From Colletotrichum lupini (lineage: Eukaryota > Ascomycota > Sordariomycetes > Glomerellales > Glomerellaceae), in assembly GCF_023278565.1 (NCBI RefSeq), contig NC_064677.1, positions 7,440,001 through 7,504,000 on the forward strand: a DNA stretch of 64,000 bases. The letters are read 5' to 3'. The notes beneath the pieces were generated by a model. The model made no database searches and was not told the DNA's origin. It saw only the letters and a list, made by a program, of their open reading frames with translations. Position 1 is the stretch's first letter. Every line of letters begins with the position of its first letter. The translations under genes were made by a program, and so were the position numbers. Shown here piece by piece: positions 1-10,093 of this stretch.

Positions 1-795
1 ATGCCCAAGAGTCTTTTCCACTTCTTCAACATTGGGAAGGAATTCCTGCAACTACCTCAGTTACGGACATTCATGTGCGCGAGTTTATCGAGCAGTGGCC
101 CAAACGGGCACCTCTTCGACGAGAACGCCAATCCGCCCAGGTCTTCAAACGTTCAAAATCTTACTCTGCTAGATGCAAACATTACCCAGGAGGGCCTAAG
201 CACAGTCATCCGTGCTTGCAGAGAGTTGAAGTCATTTCGCTGGACCCCAGGTGACAGCAGTTTCCTAGATATGCAGATAAAGCCGCAAGATCTAGCCCAG
301 GCTCTGTCACCGCATCGAGATACTCTCGAATGTCTGCATATCGACTACCAAGGCCAGTGGCGCAATCAAGAATGGTACGTCGAACTAGAGGGCTTCTTTA
401 TCGGTACGTTCCTGCGGGAGATGGTCTCGATGAAGACATTGCACATCGGCATGGAGGCTTTTACTGGTTTCACCGATCTTTGGACAATCCCAAGCCTTTA
501 CAACAACTTCAATCAAGAGGAGAAGGTGTCGGAATTGAAGAGAGTTCCGCGACTCGTCAACCATATACCTCCTAATCTGGAGAGCCTCGAGCTGTACGGG
601 TGCACCATGGAGATACTGACTCATATCCGTGAACTTATGGACCTGCATCAGACTGGAGAAGGATGTGCGAGCTTGCGGAAAATTCAGCTACGCTTCAATG
701 CAGACTTGGTTGATCCAAGTAAAGTCAGCATGATTTGCGATGCAAATTCGAGCGTTTTAGACTTGGAATTCATATATGACCAGGCGCCCATTTGA
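1..795 (+). CDS. F-box/leucine-rich-repeat-like protein, C-terminal part
   Basis: An open frame runs from the first base to a TGA at 793-795 (264 residues). Regularly spaced leucine-rich stretches (for example VQNLTLLDANIT near residue 51, LECLHIDYQ near 109, LESLELYGC near 194) look like the irregular LRR tail of fungal F-box proteins, which act as substrate adaptors of SCF ubiquitin ligases. No F-box is visible, and the gene probably begins before the window, so the ATG at base 1 may be internal. Composition matches the neighbouring genes and there are no internal stops. The LRR/F-box family is inferred from pattern only; a plain hypothetical protein cannot be excluded. Confidence 0.55.
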   Translation: MPKSLFHFFNIGKEFLQLPQLRTFMCASLSSSGPNGHLFDENANPPRSSNVQNLTLLDANITQEGLSTVIRACRELKSFRWTPGDSSFLDMQIKPQDLAQALSPHRDTLECLHIDYQGQWRNQEWYVELEGFFIGTFLREMVSMKTLHIGMEAFTGFTDLWTIPSLYNNFNQEEKVSELKRVPRLVNHIPPNLESLELYGCTMEILTHIRELMDLHQTGEGCASLRKIQLRFNADLVDPSKVSMICDANSSVLDLEFIYDQAPI

Positions 796-1577
796 GGAGC
801 GCTGAAGACTTAAGTCATAAGTGCATACGTAGAAATCAACTTATTGAATCAAGCGACAACAAGTGATCGACTCATGTTGAAAGGCGCTTGTGAATTTATG
901 CCAAATATAGAATCAAATGGATCTGAGCTTCTCTGCTATCACATTATCATGGTTATGAAAGTTGTTATCGCCAAAGAAACCTAAGCAACATTCTTTTGAG
1001 GGGATTCCAAGTCTTGCAGCTTGCCATATGCAAGGTCTTTTTGTCAGCAGGGGTTCTCCCACACCCCTCTTCTTCAACGCTCCATCATGTCTGCATGGGG
1101 ATCACGAGACACATCCTATCAACACAATTCGTCAGCAGCTTATCTGAGAATACTGAAAGGTGGGATCTGATCCCAGCCTACTTCCCGATCGATCCGTTTT
1201 TGGCAGCTTCCCGTGCGTAGATCCCGCTCTCCTACTGCCCTCGAGGGCCACGACGACAAGGGTATAGCTATTGGTGGGTATGAAAGTCAGGCTGTGATAT
1301 TGGACGTATTCCCTCGATGCAGCCATCTTCCGGATAAAGCCGGTCAGGTGGCAGATAGATGCTCGTCAATGTTGCAACTTCCCTATCGAGGCTTCATCGG
1401 CAAATGCGGCTACCACAAACATATGAGGTAGGAGATATAAGTCTGTCATATTCCCTCGGGCCTTCGCTTTGTCTGGAATTAGAAACCTACTCTCATCTCA
1501 CGCTCTCTCCATTCTGCTGATCAACTTTGACATCATTGTCATTGATGATCAATCTCTACCTCATGATAATTACAAAG
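796..1577. other. Intergenic region and 5' leader of the small Cys-rich gene
   Basis: No convincing coding frame, RNA gene or repeat is seen. The last few hundred bases are pyrimidine-rich, as in fungal promoters, and lead into a likely 5'UTR intron at 1578-1687. Confidence 0.5.
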
Positions 1578-2060
1578 GTATAATCAATCCACGACGCTAC
1601 TATCAAGCACTTTCATAAATCAAGGGTTAGCGAGACTGTATCTAGTACCTTCTGTTCTTCAGTGACTCAAGCTAACACGGCCCATAGGTCTACAAATATA
1701 GCGCGCTACACACGAATTCAAGACCATCATGTCCGCCTGTCTACGATGCAATATCGCGCCTGCCTTACCCGGCCATCGCTTCTGCAGCCCTTGCGGCAGG
1801 ATAATACATGCCGGCAGCCTGCAGCGTTCGGGACTTTGTATGCGCGGCTGTGGCCGGACCGCGAAGCAAGGTCACCGATTCTGTGTTCCTTGCGGTAGGT
1901 CGTACTACCGTTAGTCGATATTGAAAGGCTTATGTGTATTGCTGCCCCTGCTATGAATGAAAGCTGCTGTGAAGTATGCCATGGCTTGACCATATGTTAT
2001 CACAACCAGAAAGCGTGCATCGGTTTAGAGTGCTTCAAGATCAAGACCCAAATGTTCTAA
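1578..2060 (+). CDS. Small cysteine-rich protein with tandem zinc-ribbon-like motifs (spliced model)
   Basis: I do not recognise the family. Coding starts at ATG 1729. Exon 1 (1729-1894) encodes two similar modules: CxxC-x11-CxxC (residues 4-21) and CxxxC-x10-CxxC. Both end in HRFC-x-PC-G and look like duplicated zinc ribbons. Without splicing the frame stops at 1914 (61 aa). A GTAGGT donor at 1895 and an AG at 1974 give an 80-nt intron and a second exon (1975-2060) adding C-x5-C-x7-C-x4-C, about 83 aa in all. A well-formed 5'UTR intron is visible at 1578-1687 (GTATAA donor, GCTAAC branch at 1671, CATAG acceptor), supporting transcription. A frame just past 2040 stays open for another 18 codons with one shift, so the true 3' end is uncertain. 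There is no signal peptide; a cytosolic or nuclear metal-binding protein is inferred. Confidence 0.45.
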
Positions 2061-2411
2061 ACCTTAAGCTTGCTGAGGAGAACCTTCGCCGCTTGTAGTC
2101 TCCATGGTAAGTCACTGGCGCTAGTATCTAAGGCAGTAATTCTTTCCAAAGGCTTTGTTCAAAGAATTCGACCGGATTCAATCCGGTGCCAAGTTGGCGG
2201 CCTTCTGGCTGACAAGCGGACCTGGACTTGGCCCTAATATCAGTGAGTTACGGGACACCTTGACAAACCACCATCTATCCAGGATCGATTCGGGGTTTGT
2301 AGGACAAAAGCTAACGTCGTAACATCAAGAGCAATGCCCCAACCTCAACCTCAACTCTGAACCAAAAGAAAGACGATTTAATGCCATCTTTGCGTAATTT
2401 GCAAAAGAAGA
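2061..2411. other. Intergenic, with a 17-nt perfect inverted repeat
   Basis: This stretch holds a perfect inverted repeat at 2171-2187 (8-nt arms ACCGGATT/AATCCGGT, 1-nt centre) and a possible short intron (GTAAGT at 2106, AAG near 2150) followed by about 56 open codons. It could be a 3' extension of the upstream small gene or its 3'UTR; I cannot decide. Confidence 0.3.
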
Positions 2412-2493
2412 GGTCCATCCAGGATTCGAACCTGGGCCTACGGAAGTTCCGACAATCAGAATCCGACGTCCTAACCAACTAGACTAATAGACC
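2412..2493 (-). tRNA. tRNA-Gln (anticodon CTG) with a short intron
   Basis: The minus strand folds as a tRNA: a 7-bp acceptor stem (GGTCTAT/ATGGACC), D arm GTCT/GGAC, T arm CCAGG-TTCGAAT-CCTGG. The anticodon loop TTCTGA is followed by a 10-nt insertion at the canonical 37/38 intron site. Removing it leaves 72 nt, the normal size. U33-C-U-G gives anticodon CUG, read as Gln. The anticodon stem has one mismatch at its outer pair (27-43, T-T). CCA is not encoded, as usual in eukaryotes. Confidence 0.85.
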
Positions 2494-5400
2494 GGTGATA
2501 ACCGGCGCTAATATCTTGCACTGGTCGATTGATCTCCAAGCAAACTTGAGAATCTTGCAGGTGGACGAAGTCATCCAAGGCGCAGTGTTTGCTGGGCTGC
2601 TGCAGACTACCTTTGGCATCGTCAGTTGAGTTTGGGCATTGCCTTGCTCAGTGCGCTTCACTGAATGTGCCCAGAACTTTACTGTTAGGGCAAATGAGGA
2701 GAATTTGGAGAGTCGCGCATTGATGGGGCAGAGCGGCTGTCAGAGAGACAGCGATACTGTTGGAGTCTGTCGCGTGTTAGCATCCTCAGCTCAGGGCTTA
2801 GCACAATAATAGGCGGAGCTCCTGGTCGCAACTTACAACGTGCAACACTCGGCGATGTCGAGATTGTTTCGGCCCCGAAGTTCTCATAAATTCAAACGCA
2901 TCGTCTGAGCTTGGTATGCACAGATGCACACATTTGTTTGCCAATCCGTAGATGCAGGGACTGGTGCCAGCCCATGTTCGTCACTGACCCCAAGGGTTTG
3001 GAAATAAGTGCACGCTCAGACGAGCCATGTGCTCCGTTTCAAAACGCAGCTGATAGATGAACGGCCTTTGTTTCATCGGATGTCAAGATCGGACGCCGCC
3101 AGGGTGCTTAACAGCAACAACGACTCATTGACTTCTGGTCGTCTGTGACCCAAGTACTTGCTGATACCTATTCTTCTGGAGATCCATGATTATCGATGTT
3201 CCTGAATCCGGTCACTTGGGTGACGTTCTCGAGGCAGCTGCATGAAAGCTGTCTTCCTCAGCCGAATCCTACTTTGGAGCCATCCTCGTAGCACGGCCCA
3301 TAGGTTGTCCAGTGACTGTAATCTGTCATGCCGACGACGGCGATGACGACGCTGACGAGGTAATCTGCTGCTGGAAGCTGGATAATCGGCTCAGGGATCG
3401 GGAGACGGGGGCGGGGCTCCGGACATCGCTTCGCATCAAGTTAATGGGAGGAGGAATCGCCGTCCGGGTTCCTCAGGAGAAGGTCCCCTATTTCGTACCC
3501 ATGGAACCCATGAATTTGTCGTCTTTTGACCGTAGCCCACATGGCTGCGTTCCCACTCGAACAGCAACGTCATGTTGTGCCGGTGTGGAGAGCCACGAGT
3601 CGAGGTTGCCGTTGACTCTTGAGGCAAAGGGAATCTGAGGGAGAGCAATCTCTTGTGAATCGGCCAGTGTTGGAGGATGCTCTAACGGCTCCAGGACGAC
3701 TGTAACCTGGCTCAGGGTATGTTTGCTGTGCTGCAGGTCATTGTTCGTGCAGCGCAATTGGGGTTCAAATGCCGAGGACGCAGCGGCAGCCTGCGTTGCG
3801 CATACGAACTGCAGGCTGCTGCATGTGGCCGTTGAGACGAGGAGTCCGAGACATGTTACGAGGTGTAGACTACACAGAAGCAAAGATAGGATGGTCTTGA
3901 GTTTGGCCAGTGTCTCTGCATGATATTCCAACTTCGCGTATCACAGCCGAAGCTGCAACTAGCGAGCGCGCAGCTTAACGCAGTAGAGGACGGGACAGTA
4001 GGTCAGAGGGAGACTGATGGCCCAAGACCAACGAAGGAACGTGTGGTGTCCGCAAAGCGCCGGCGCTGCGACGCGATCTTCGACCCACCGAAAATACGTT
4101 GGAAGCCGTTGTCTAAGTATATCGCAACGTCTCATTCTTGTGCTTGGTGGCGTGCAACAACAGCTGTGAATTTTCTTCTTTTCGCCCCCCCTTTCGGTCC
4201 GTTGAAGGACAAGACCAACCGGTAAAAAGCTGCCAAGAGGCGTTTGCTAAGTTGAAGAGGTCGAGATCGGGCCAGGCTGCCACGGAGAAGGGGGAATGAA
4301 TGGGCAACCGTTTACGGTTTGGGGCGTTTAGAGAAATCATTCCCCAGTAACCGGGCTCGCTTGAGTGTCCCTAGCTTGGCTTAAGGTAGTCTACTAGCAG
4401 AGGCGGCGCGGTTACCGCGAGTTTCCAGCTGCAATGCGTAGGACTCACAGCAGACTCCAGAGCATTTTCTGTATCCATGAACCTCGCCTTCTCACCAGTA
4501 GCTGCGGTGGCAGCCGTGGGTCTCGACAGGCCTTGTGAGCGGCCTAGACGGTTCAATCCAGCAGGACTTTGATCAAATGGTTTGCTCGCAGGTCCCTAAC
4601 GAGTAGTGTATGTAAGCGCCCGGAACCTCCTCTCAAGGACCGCACAAAGTTGAGTTTCACATTGTGGCAGCGAAGCACCGGGAAGCAACTTGTACGGGGT
4701 AATGGCCGGTCGTTGTGCGTCTGAATGAGCAGTTTCCGCAGACACTGGTGACGGGTTGGTGGCACGAAAGAGGAGTCACGATGGCCCTGTTGCGACGAGG
4801 GCCTGTTGAAGGGCCTTGCAGTTTGTGCACAAGTCGCGACGGATAGGGGCAACGAGGAGGGGGGCATGCGACGACTTGCGAGGTGACGAGGTTCTAATTA
4901 GTGCGACCGATGCGCGAAGTGGGCAAGCTCGGGCCGTCCAGAGTCAAGACTCCCATGTCAAGCAACGTGAGGACCTAGGCGATGCTCATGATCCATTATT
5001 CATGGCCGGCCGCTGGTCCCTGGCGAGAAGGGAGTCTCCCTCTTGAGAAGTTCACAGCAATGTTGGCCCACCAAAATCATTGATCTCCGGCGTGATCTCC
5101 AGAAGTTCAGGTTGGTCCATGTTGGTGGACATGACCCTGGGGAGGATTTCGGGTTTCATCCGAGGACTTGCGGTTGCAGCTGCAGCCCCCAAGTTTGATT
5201 ATCGTTGAAGTGCGAGTTTGGACGGAGAGACAAAGATGGGACTGAGACACATGAGACGATTTTGTCCGGGTTGTGTTGCTGCTGGTCACCGTCGACGGCC
5301 GGCCCCGTTCAAACTTGACGATGGATGGGCTGCGAGCTGCGAATTGGCATCCGAATTGACCATGCTGCCCGGACGAAGAATATCCGTACGGAGAGGCTAC

Positions 5401-8134
5401 AGCGGCGTAGGTCAGTAAAATTAAGAATGAGGAAATCGACACTAGAAGAGGCTTCTCCGCAAGTGATCTGAACGGGGAATAGGGATGAAGGATGATGACA
5501 TTTCCCGGGCGATGAGCAACCGCGACTCACTTCCATGTTGCGACTGCACAGACCGTCGGACGAACGTTCTGGGAAGGAAGGAGAGAATCCTAAGATTTGA
5601 CACTCGTTTTTTGGGAAGGAACGGGGGGAGGCAACAGGGTGAGTCCTTGCTGGCTGCCCCTACTGGAAGCGACTTTCTCAGTGACTTCCCTCCGTCTTTC
5701 CCAATCGCTCAGTTCCTTCCAAATTCCAAAATACCGCACTGACGGCAAACTCTTCTTTCTTTCCCGTCCCTCTCTAACGCTCCACCCCACTCATGAGCCA
5801 ACCAACCAACTGGCTGCAGGCACTCAGGCACCCCCGGCCAGTCAGAGCGCACGAGACACTCTGAGCTGATCATCCAAGGCTTAGCGTCAGGAACCATTTT
5901 CTCAGTGAAATGCAGGAACGAGTTGGCCAGCCGCGAAACGGAAGGACAAGAAGCCTTGGGTCTCACCAGCTGGGTCCCGCTTCCACCGCACCTTAGACCA
6001 ATCACCAGGTGCTGGTGGCTCGGGGAAATTGTGCAATTCAATCTTTTATGAAAAGCCCACTCACATCGTCGCTGTATCGGGAATGGACGATTCGGGCTCT
6101 TCTTTCCTCGTGTGCCACCCATTTCGTCCATTTCGCGGCAATTTGTGTCGCATTGGCGAGGGGATCCAAATGACGAGGTGCAAATTATGCCATTTAACTC
6201 TTCAATAATGCTGCCGCTATTCGCCCTGTTAGAGAGCATTGTACGAACATCCACCGCCTACTAAGCCCGTTTGCGGCTGGTAGCAATGCCTTTCTCTCCT
6301 TCCTTCTGTCAACCCCGGCCTGACTTTGTCTTGGACATCAAGAATAAGCAAGCCGAGTGATGGACCGTTGGGCTTGTCTCGCCCGGCACAAGGTGTTGTT
6401 TCCGTCTTAGCTCGGCCGAGCGACTTCTCAGGACTACCCGCCTGGAATCAACCGGAAGAATAAGAAGTAAAAAAGAATGGCACTATTCATGGCGCCGCTA
6501 GCCACTGCCCGCAACGGATGTTGCTTATTCTGGGTTCTTGCTTCTATTGCTGGCTCTTGAGACTTGCGGATTGCGCTCAGCTCGCGTCAGGATCACACAA
6601 GGCTTCTAAGAAAAGCGCTGTCACTGCGTCAGGGCAAACAACGAACAGCTTCCAATCGACACCCTGCCGATCCGTCGTTGCTGGCGTGATGAATAGCTGG
6701 CGGTTGGTTGTTTGCACAATTATCCATTCACAAAGCGCACCAAGGCAAGGCGCAAGGTAACGTGGTTGACTGCCAGCGAACGCAATGCTGTGCTTTTGCG
6801 CCTTAATTTCCCGCGAAGATCCAGACCCCTGCCTGCATATTGAGCCTGCATACGAATGGTCGTCTGTACAAGCTACCACCGCTGAACCTTGGCGGCTAAA
6901 AATGTTCATTGTACTTGGTGCCTCTAGGAGGATGGTGGGCTTGCAGCATGGCCAGCAGGGTTAAACAGAGCAGCCTTGGACACGGGTACCTTGCAGCTAC
7001 CTCTGTGATACCTCACCGGCCGAGTGACGATGGCCTCCGTTGCGACAATTCGGTTGGCTTTTACAGACTCTCAGTAGCAGACCAGGCCCGACTTGCGACT
7101 CGCACCGCAGCAAGCATCTCATCTCCTTTTTCCCTCCTGTGTCACTGTCCCGTCCCAGCCGTACCTGCCGTCTCTTCTTACTTGTACATACTCCTTCCCC
7201 GGGATACATCTGGAAAGAACTGGCAGGTAAGGACAGGGAAGGTAGGGCCGAGCACCTCCACCTCTTGCCCTCTCACAGGCTCACGGACCACAGCTAACGT
7301 CCTTTCCTTCCTCCATCTCTTTCGTGGACAGGGCTTGGCTTTCATTTTGGGTGTGAGCGCCTTCCCTGTCGGCGCCTGCATCGTCGTCGCCCCTGCCAGT
7401 CACCTCACAGGCTCACGGTCCACGGGGATGAGGCCCTGCCGCCTGGGAGGATCCTGGACCTCCAGACGTCTCCCAGACTCCCAGGTTGCCAGGCCCCCGG
7501 GTAAAGGTACGGAGTACATCGTTGTTGCTGCTCATTTTGACCCGACGCTTGCATCCGTAACCCTCGCCTGATCCGCCTGCCCCCGTCGCTTGCCTCCCCA
7601 CATCCAAAACCCACGTCTTTTCCCACTTCTCGCGAGTCTGGGTCCTCTCTCCAGCATCCTCTTATTCAAACCACTCCCCCCCGATCCATAACCCACAGAC
7701 TTCGTTGGCAAAGTCTCCTACTGCTTCACCCTTCTTTCGCTTCACGCACAGTCGTTGAAACAAACATCACCAAACCTGAATTACTCGAAGTATTCGGACT
7801 AACACTCATTCCTATTTACATCCGCGGACAGACGCCCTCTCGTCGCAAACCAACAACAAGCGCTCCCCGCCAAAAAACCACTCACTACCTTGGCTTGAAC
7901 ACAACAGTCAACACGCCAACACATATATACATCTGGCTGTCCCATCTCACGCTTAGCAACAAGGCAAGCAGTACGACTTACATCACGATCTTTGAAAGAC
8001 CCAACACCAAGCATACGCATCATAGTGTGGAACGGATTACTTCCGACGCACATACATATTCGATTCGGTCTATACTTCGTCAGGCTTCGACAGTTGACCA
8101 GTACAATCACCAAAAATACCCACTTACAGACACA
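2494..8134. other. Gene-poor 5.6 kb interval ending in the leader of the GPI-protein gene
   Basis: Composition is normal and there is no RIP signature, but I see no frame with recognisable domains or good intron structure. Open frames (for example minus 3488-3931 with a hydrophobic N-terminus, minus 5709-6254, plus 6909-7571) look like chance. From about 7100 the strand becomes pyrimidine-rich, typical of a strong fungal promoter/leader. A possible 5'UTR intron spans about 7227-7331 (GTAAGG donor, GCTAAC branch near 7294, GGACAG acceptor). Two near-identical 20-mers lie at 7272-7291 and 7404-7423. Confidence 0.45.
7272..7423. repeat. Pair of direct 20-bp repeats in the GPI-gene upstream region
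   Basis: CTCACAGGCTCACGGACCAC at 7272 recurs at 7404 with one mismatch (A to T), 132 bp apart, within the pyrimidine-rich upstream region. They may be regulatory sites or a trace of local duplication. No protein is known to me to bind this sequence. Confidence 0.5.
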
Positions 8135-8452
8135 ATGAAGGTCACTACGATTCTTGCTGCTTTCTTGCCCGTCTTGGCGCTCGCCCAGACCTCAAGCGGT
8201 GATACGACGACGGTTACTTCCACGGCTACCCAGACCAAGACCATTACTCTCGAGCGCGCGCACACCACCACCATGACCTACGGCACCGGCAACAGCACCG
8301 CGACGTTCAAGCCCACCGGCTCCGTTGTTGCCTCTGCAACTGCCGCGGCTACCGCTGCAACTACCTCGAAATCCAGTGCGGGCGCCGCTCTCAACGCCGG
8401 TAACCTGGCTTTCGCTGGTGTTGCTGGTATGGTCGCTGCTATCATGTTGTAA
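8135..8452 (+). CDS. Small GPI-anchored Ser/Thr-rich cell-wall protein
   Basis: A 105-aa intronless gene. The start is the ATG in context CACAATGAAG, chosen because it opens directly into a signal peptide (MKVTTILAAFLPVLALA, cleavage before QTSS); the longer upstream frame is leader sequence. Residues 18-85 are rich in Thr, Ser and Ala, with an N-glycosylation site at N53, expected to be heavily O-mannosylated. The C-terminus ends in a hydrophobic tail (about residues 91-105) preceded by small residues (SSAGAALNAG), the usual GPI-attachment layout. Such proteins sit in the plasma membrane or wall and have structural or surface roles. The specific function is unknown. Confidence 0.8.
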   Translation: MKVTTILAAFLPVLALAQTSSGDTTTVTSTATQTKTITLERAHTTTMTYGTGNSTATFKPTGSVVASATAAATAATTSKSSAGAALNAGNLAFAGVAGMVAAIML

Positions 8453-10093
8453 AGCGGCATCACTGGATGCGCAAGACGAAGGTGTGAGGAAATGGACGAC
8501 GGGTTAAAAGTTGCGATGTGGTTGGAGGAATGTTGCCAACTGCATCTGAATGCCATACCGAACTCTTCGATGCGACATCTTTTCAGCCTTCTCTTTTGTC
8601 ATCGCCTCCAACCCTGGTTCGGCGCAACATCGCTACCGATGTGAGTGCGGCCTATTCTTACGAACTTCACGACCTTGAGATTGGGAAACCACTTGAGTTG
8701 ACGGCACACACTATACCCTATTCCTCTTCGACACCAACCATGTGCGACGCTTGCATCGCCATCCTGCAGGAAAGGAACCGACACGCTAGTCAACTGGGGC
8801 TTCTTGACAGCGATCAACCTTTTTTCACTCTGACTTCAAACGACACTGACTGTCCGCCGCCTTTCTTTATGGGTGGCGGACGGCTTGCCACCTCATGTTT
8901 TAATGTTTCGATTCTTCCCCAGCAGCACAAGGGTCGCATGGAATGCGTAGTCGATCTGCCCTTCATGCACGTCGTTGGCCATGATCACCCAGGGCGTTCT
9001 TCAACACATTCAACTGTCTGGTTCTCTAGACTGGCGAGTCGTGTTGGGGATGGCATCGAGTCAATCCACGCCTGATGGTTTTCAGGCTGTCGTTGGCTCG
9101 AGTTCCTGGCCAGGCACTGATGTTGCTGCAGGTGTGCTTGCTGGCTGGAAATGATATTTACGAGATCTTTCGCAACGTCTTTTCTCAAGGGAGGATTTAA
9201 GACGGAAATGATCAGGATGGATGATTTAGGGATTTACCGGAGTTCTCGTGATGGAACAAAAGTTTCACTCTTCTTCGAGTTGTTGATACCCCTATTGCTG
9301 TATGTTGCCGGCCGGGGTTGGACAGATCAAGCTGCACTTCCGAGGTTGCTCTTTTCGAAGGTTTAACCTTGGCTTTCGCTTGCTTGGGTTGTCTGACATT
9401 GCCCAGTCGGTAGGAGGACGCGATGGATTTGCTTTGATATTTTCGGATTGACGACCGTTTTGATTGAATGATGGCATGGTCTGAGACGACTTTGCCTTGC
9501 GAGGGGGGCTTGGAGGCCATTGAAAGGAGTTTTAAGGACTTGAGAAGAAGCATTTACAGGTAGCATAGTTGAACGAATTCACTGACATGAGCTTATGGCT
9601 CTGTTCCATCAAACCCTTGCATGCTCCTACCACGACAAGTGACAGGGACATGAGGCCTTGGCTCATGATTCCACGCAGCATTGGCAATCCTGACCTCTTG
9701 ATTGGAAAGATCCGGGAAGCGAGTAAGACAACGACCCCTCGGCCCTTGCAAAACGAAACCGTTGGGACGGAAAGCCCCGGTACGCCGACATTTCGATAAG
9801 CCTTCTTAATAAGCATTGCCGCTGTCAGACAGCCGGCCGGTTTTGATTGGTCGAGGTGCAATCACCGCCCCCCCATATGCCGATTCAATCCGGGGACCGG
9901 GGGGTGTAGCCAGCTGCAGGGCCTAATTTCTAGTGGTCATTTTTTCTTGGGACCTGTTTTTTTGCCCCATCACAGCTGTTGTCTGCATCAACCTCTCAAC
10001 CAAGCTCTCTCGCCCGCAACATCGTCGGCTGTTGCAATCACACGGGCAACTTCGAGTGGGAACCAAACGAAACACAAACGACAGTTAATTGCA
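8453..10093. other. Intergenic: 3' end of the GPI gene and promoter of lipoyl synthase
   Basis: No supported gene. A 185-codon frame at 8518-9075 begins 66 bp after the GPI stop and shows no domain; it is most likely 3'UTR. A reverse CCAAT box (ATTGG) lies at 9846-9850, about 245 bp before the LIP5 start, followed by C- and G-rich tracts. Confidence 0.5.

Noticed and set aside
3488..3931. Minus-strand 147-codon frame with a hydrophobic N-terminus
   Set aside because: It lacks a convincing signal-cleavage site, domain, introns or promoter context; frames of this length occur by chance in this GC-balanced region.
5709..6254. Minus-strand 181-codon frame
   Set aside because: No family resemblance, an erratic residue mix and no splice structure; treated as a chance frame.
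6909..7571. Plus-strand 220-codon frame before the GPI gene
   Set aside because: It lies in pyrimidine-rich leader sequence containing a likely 5'UTR intron; the translation is low-complexity and unlike a folded protein.
8518..9075. Plus-strand 185-codon frame just after the GPI gene
   Set aside because: It begins 66 bp after a stop codon in probable 3'UTR, with no signal peptide or recognisable domain.
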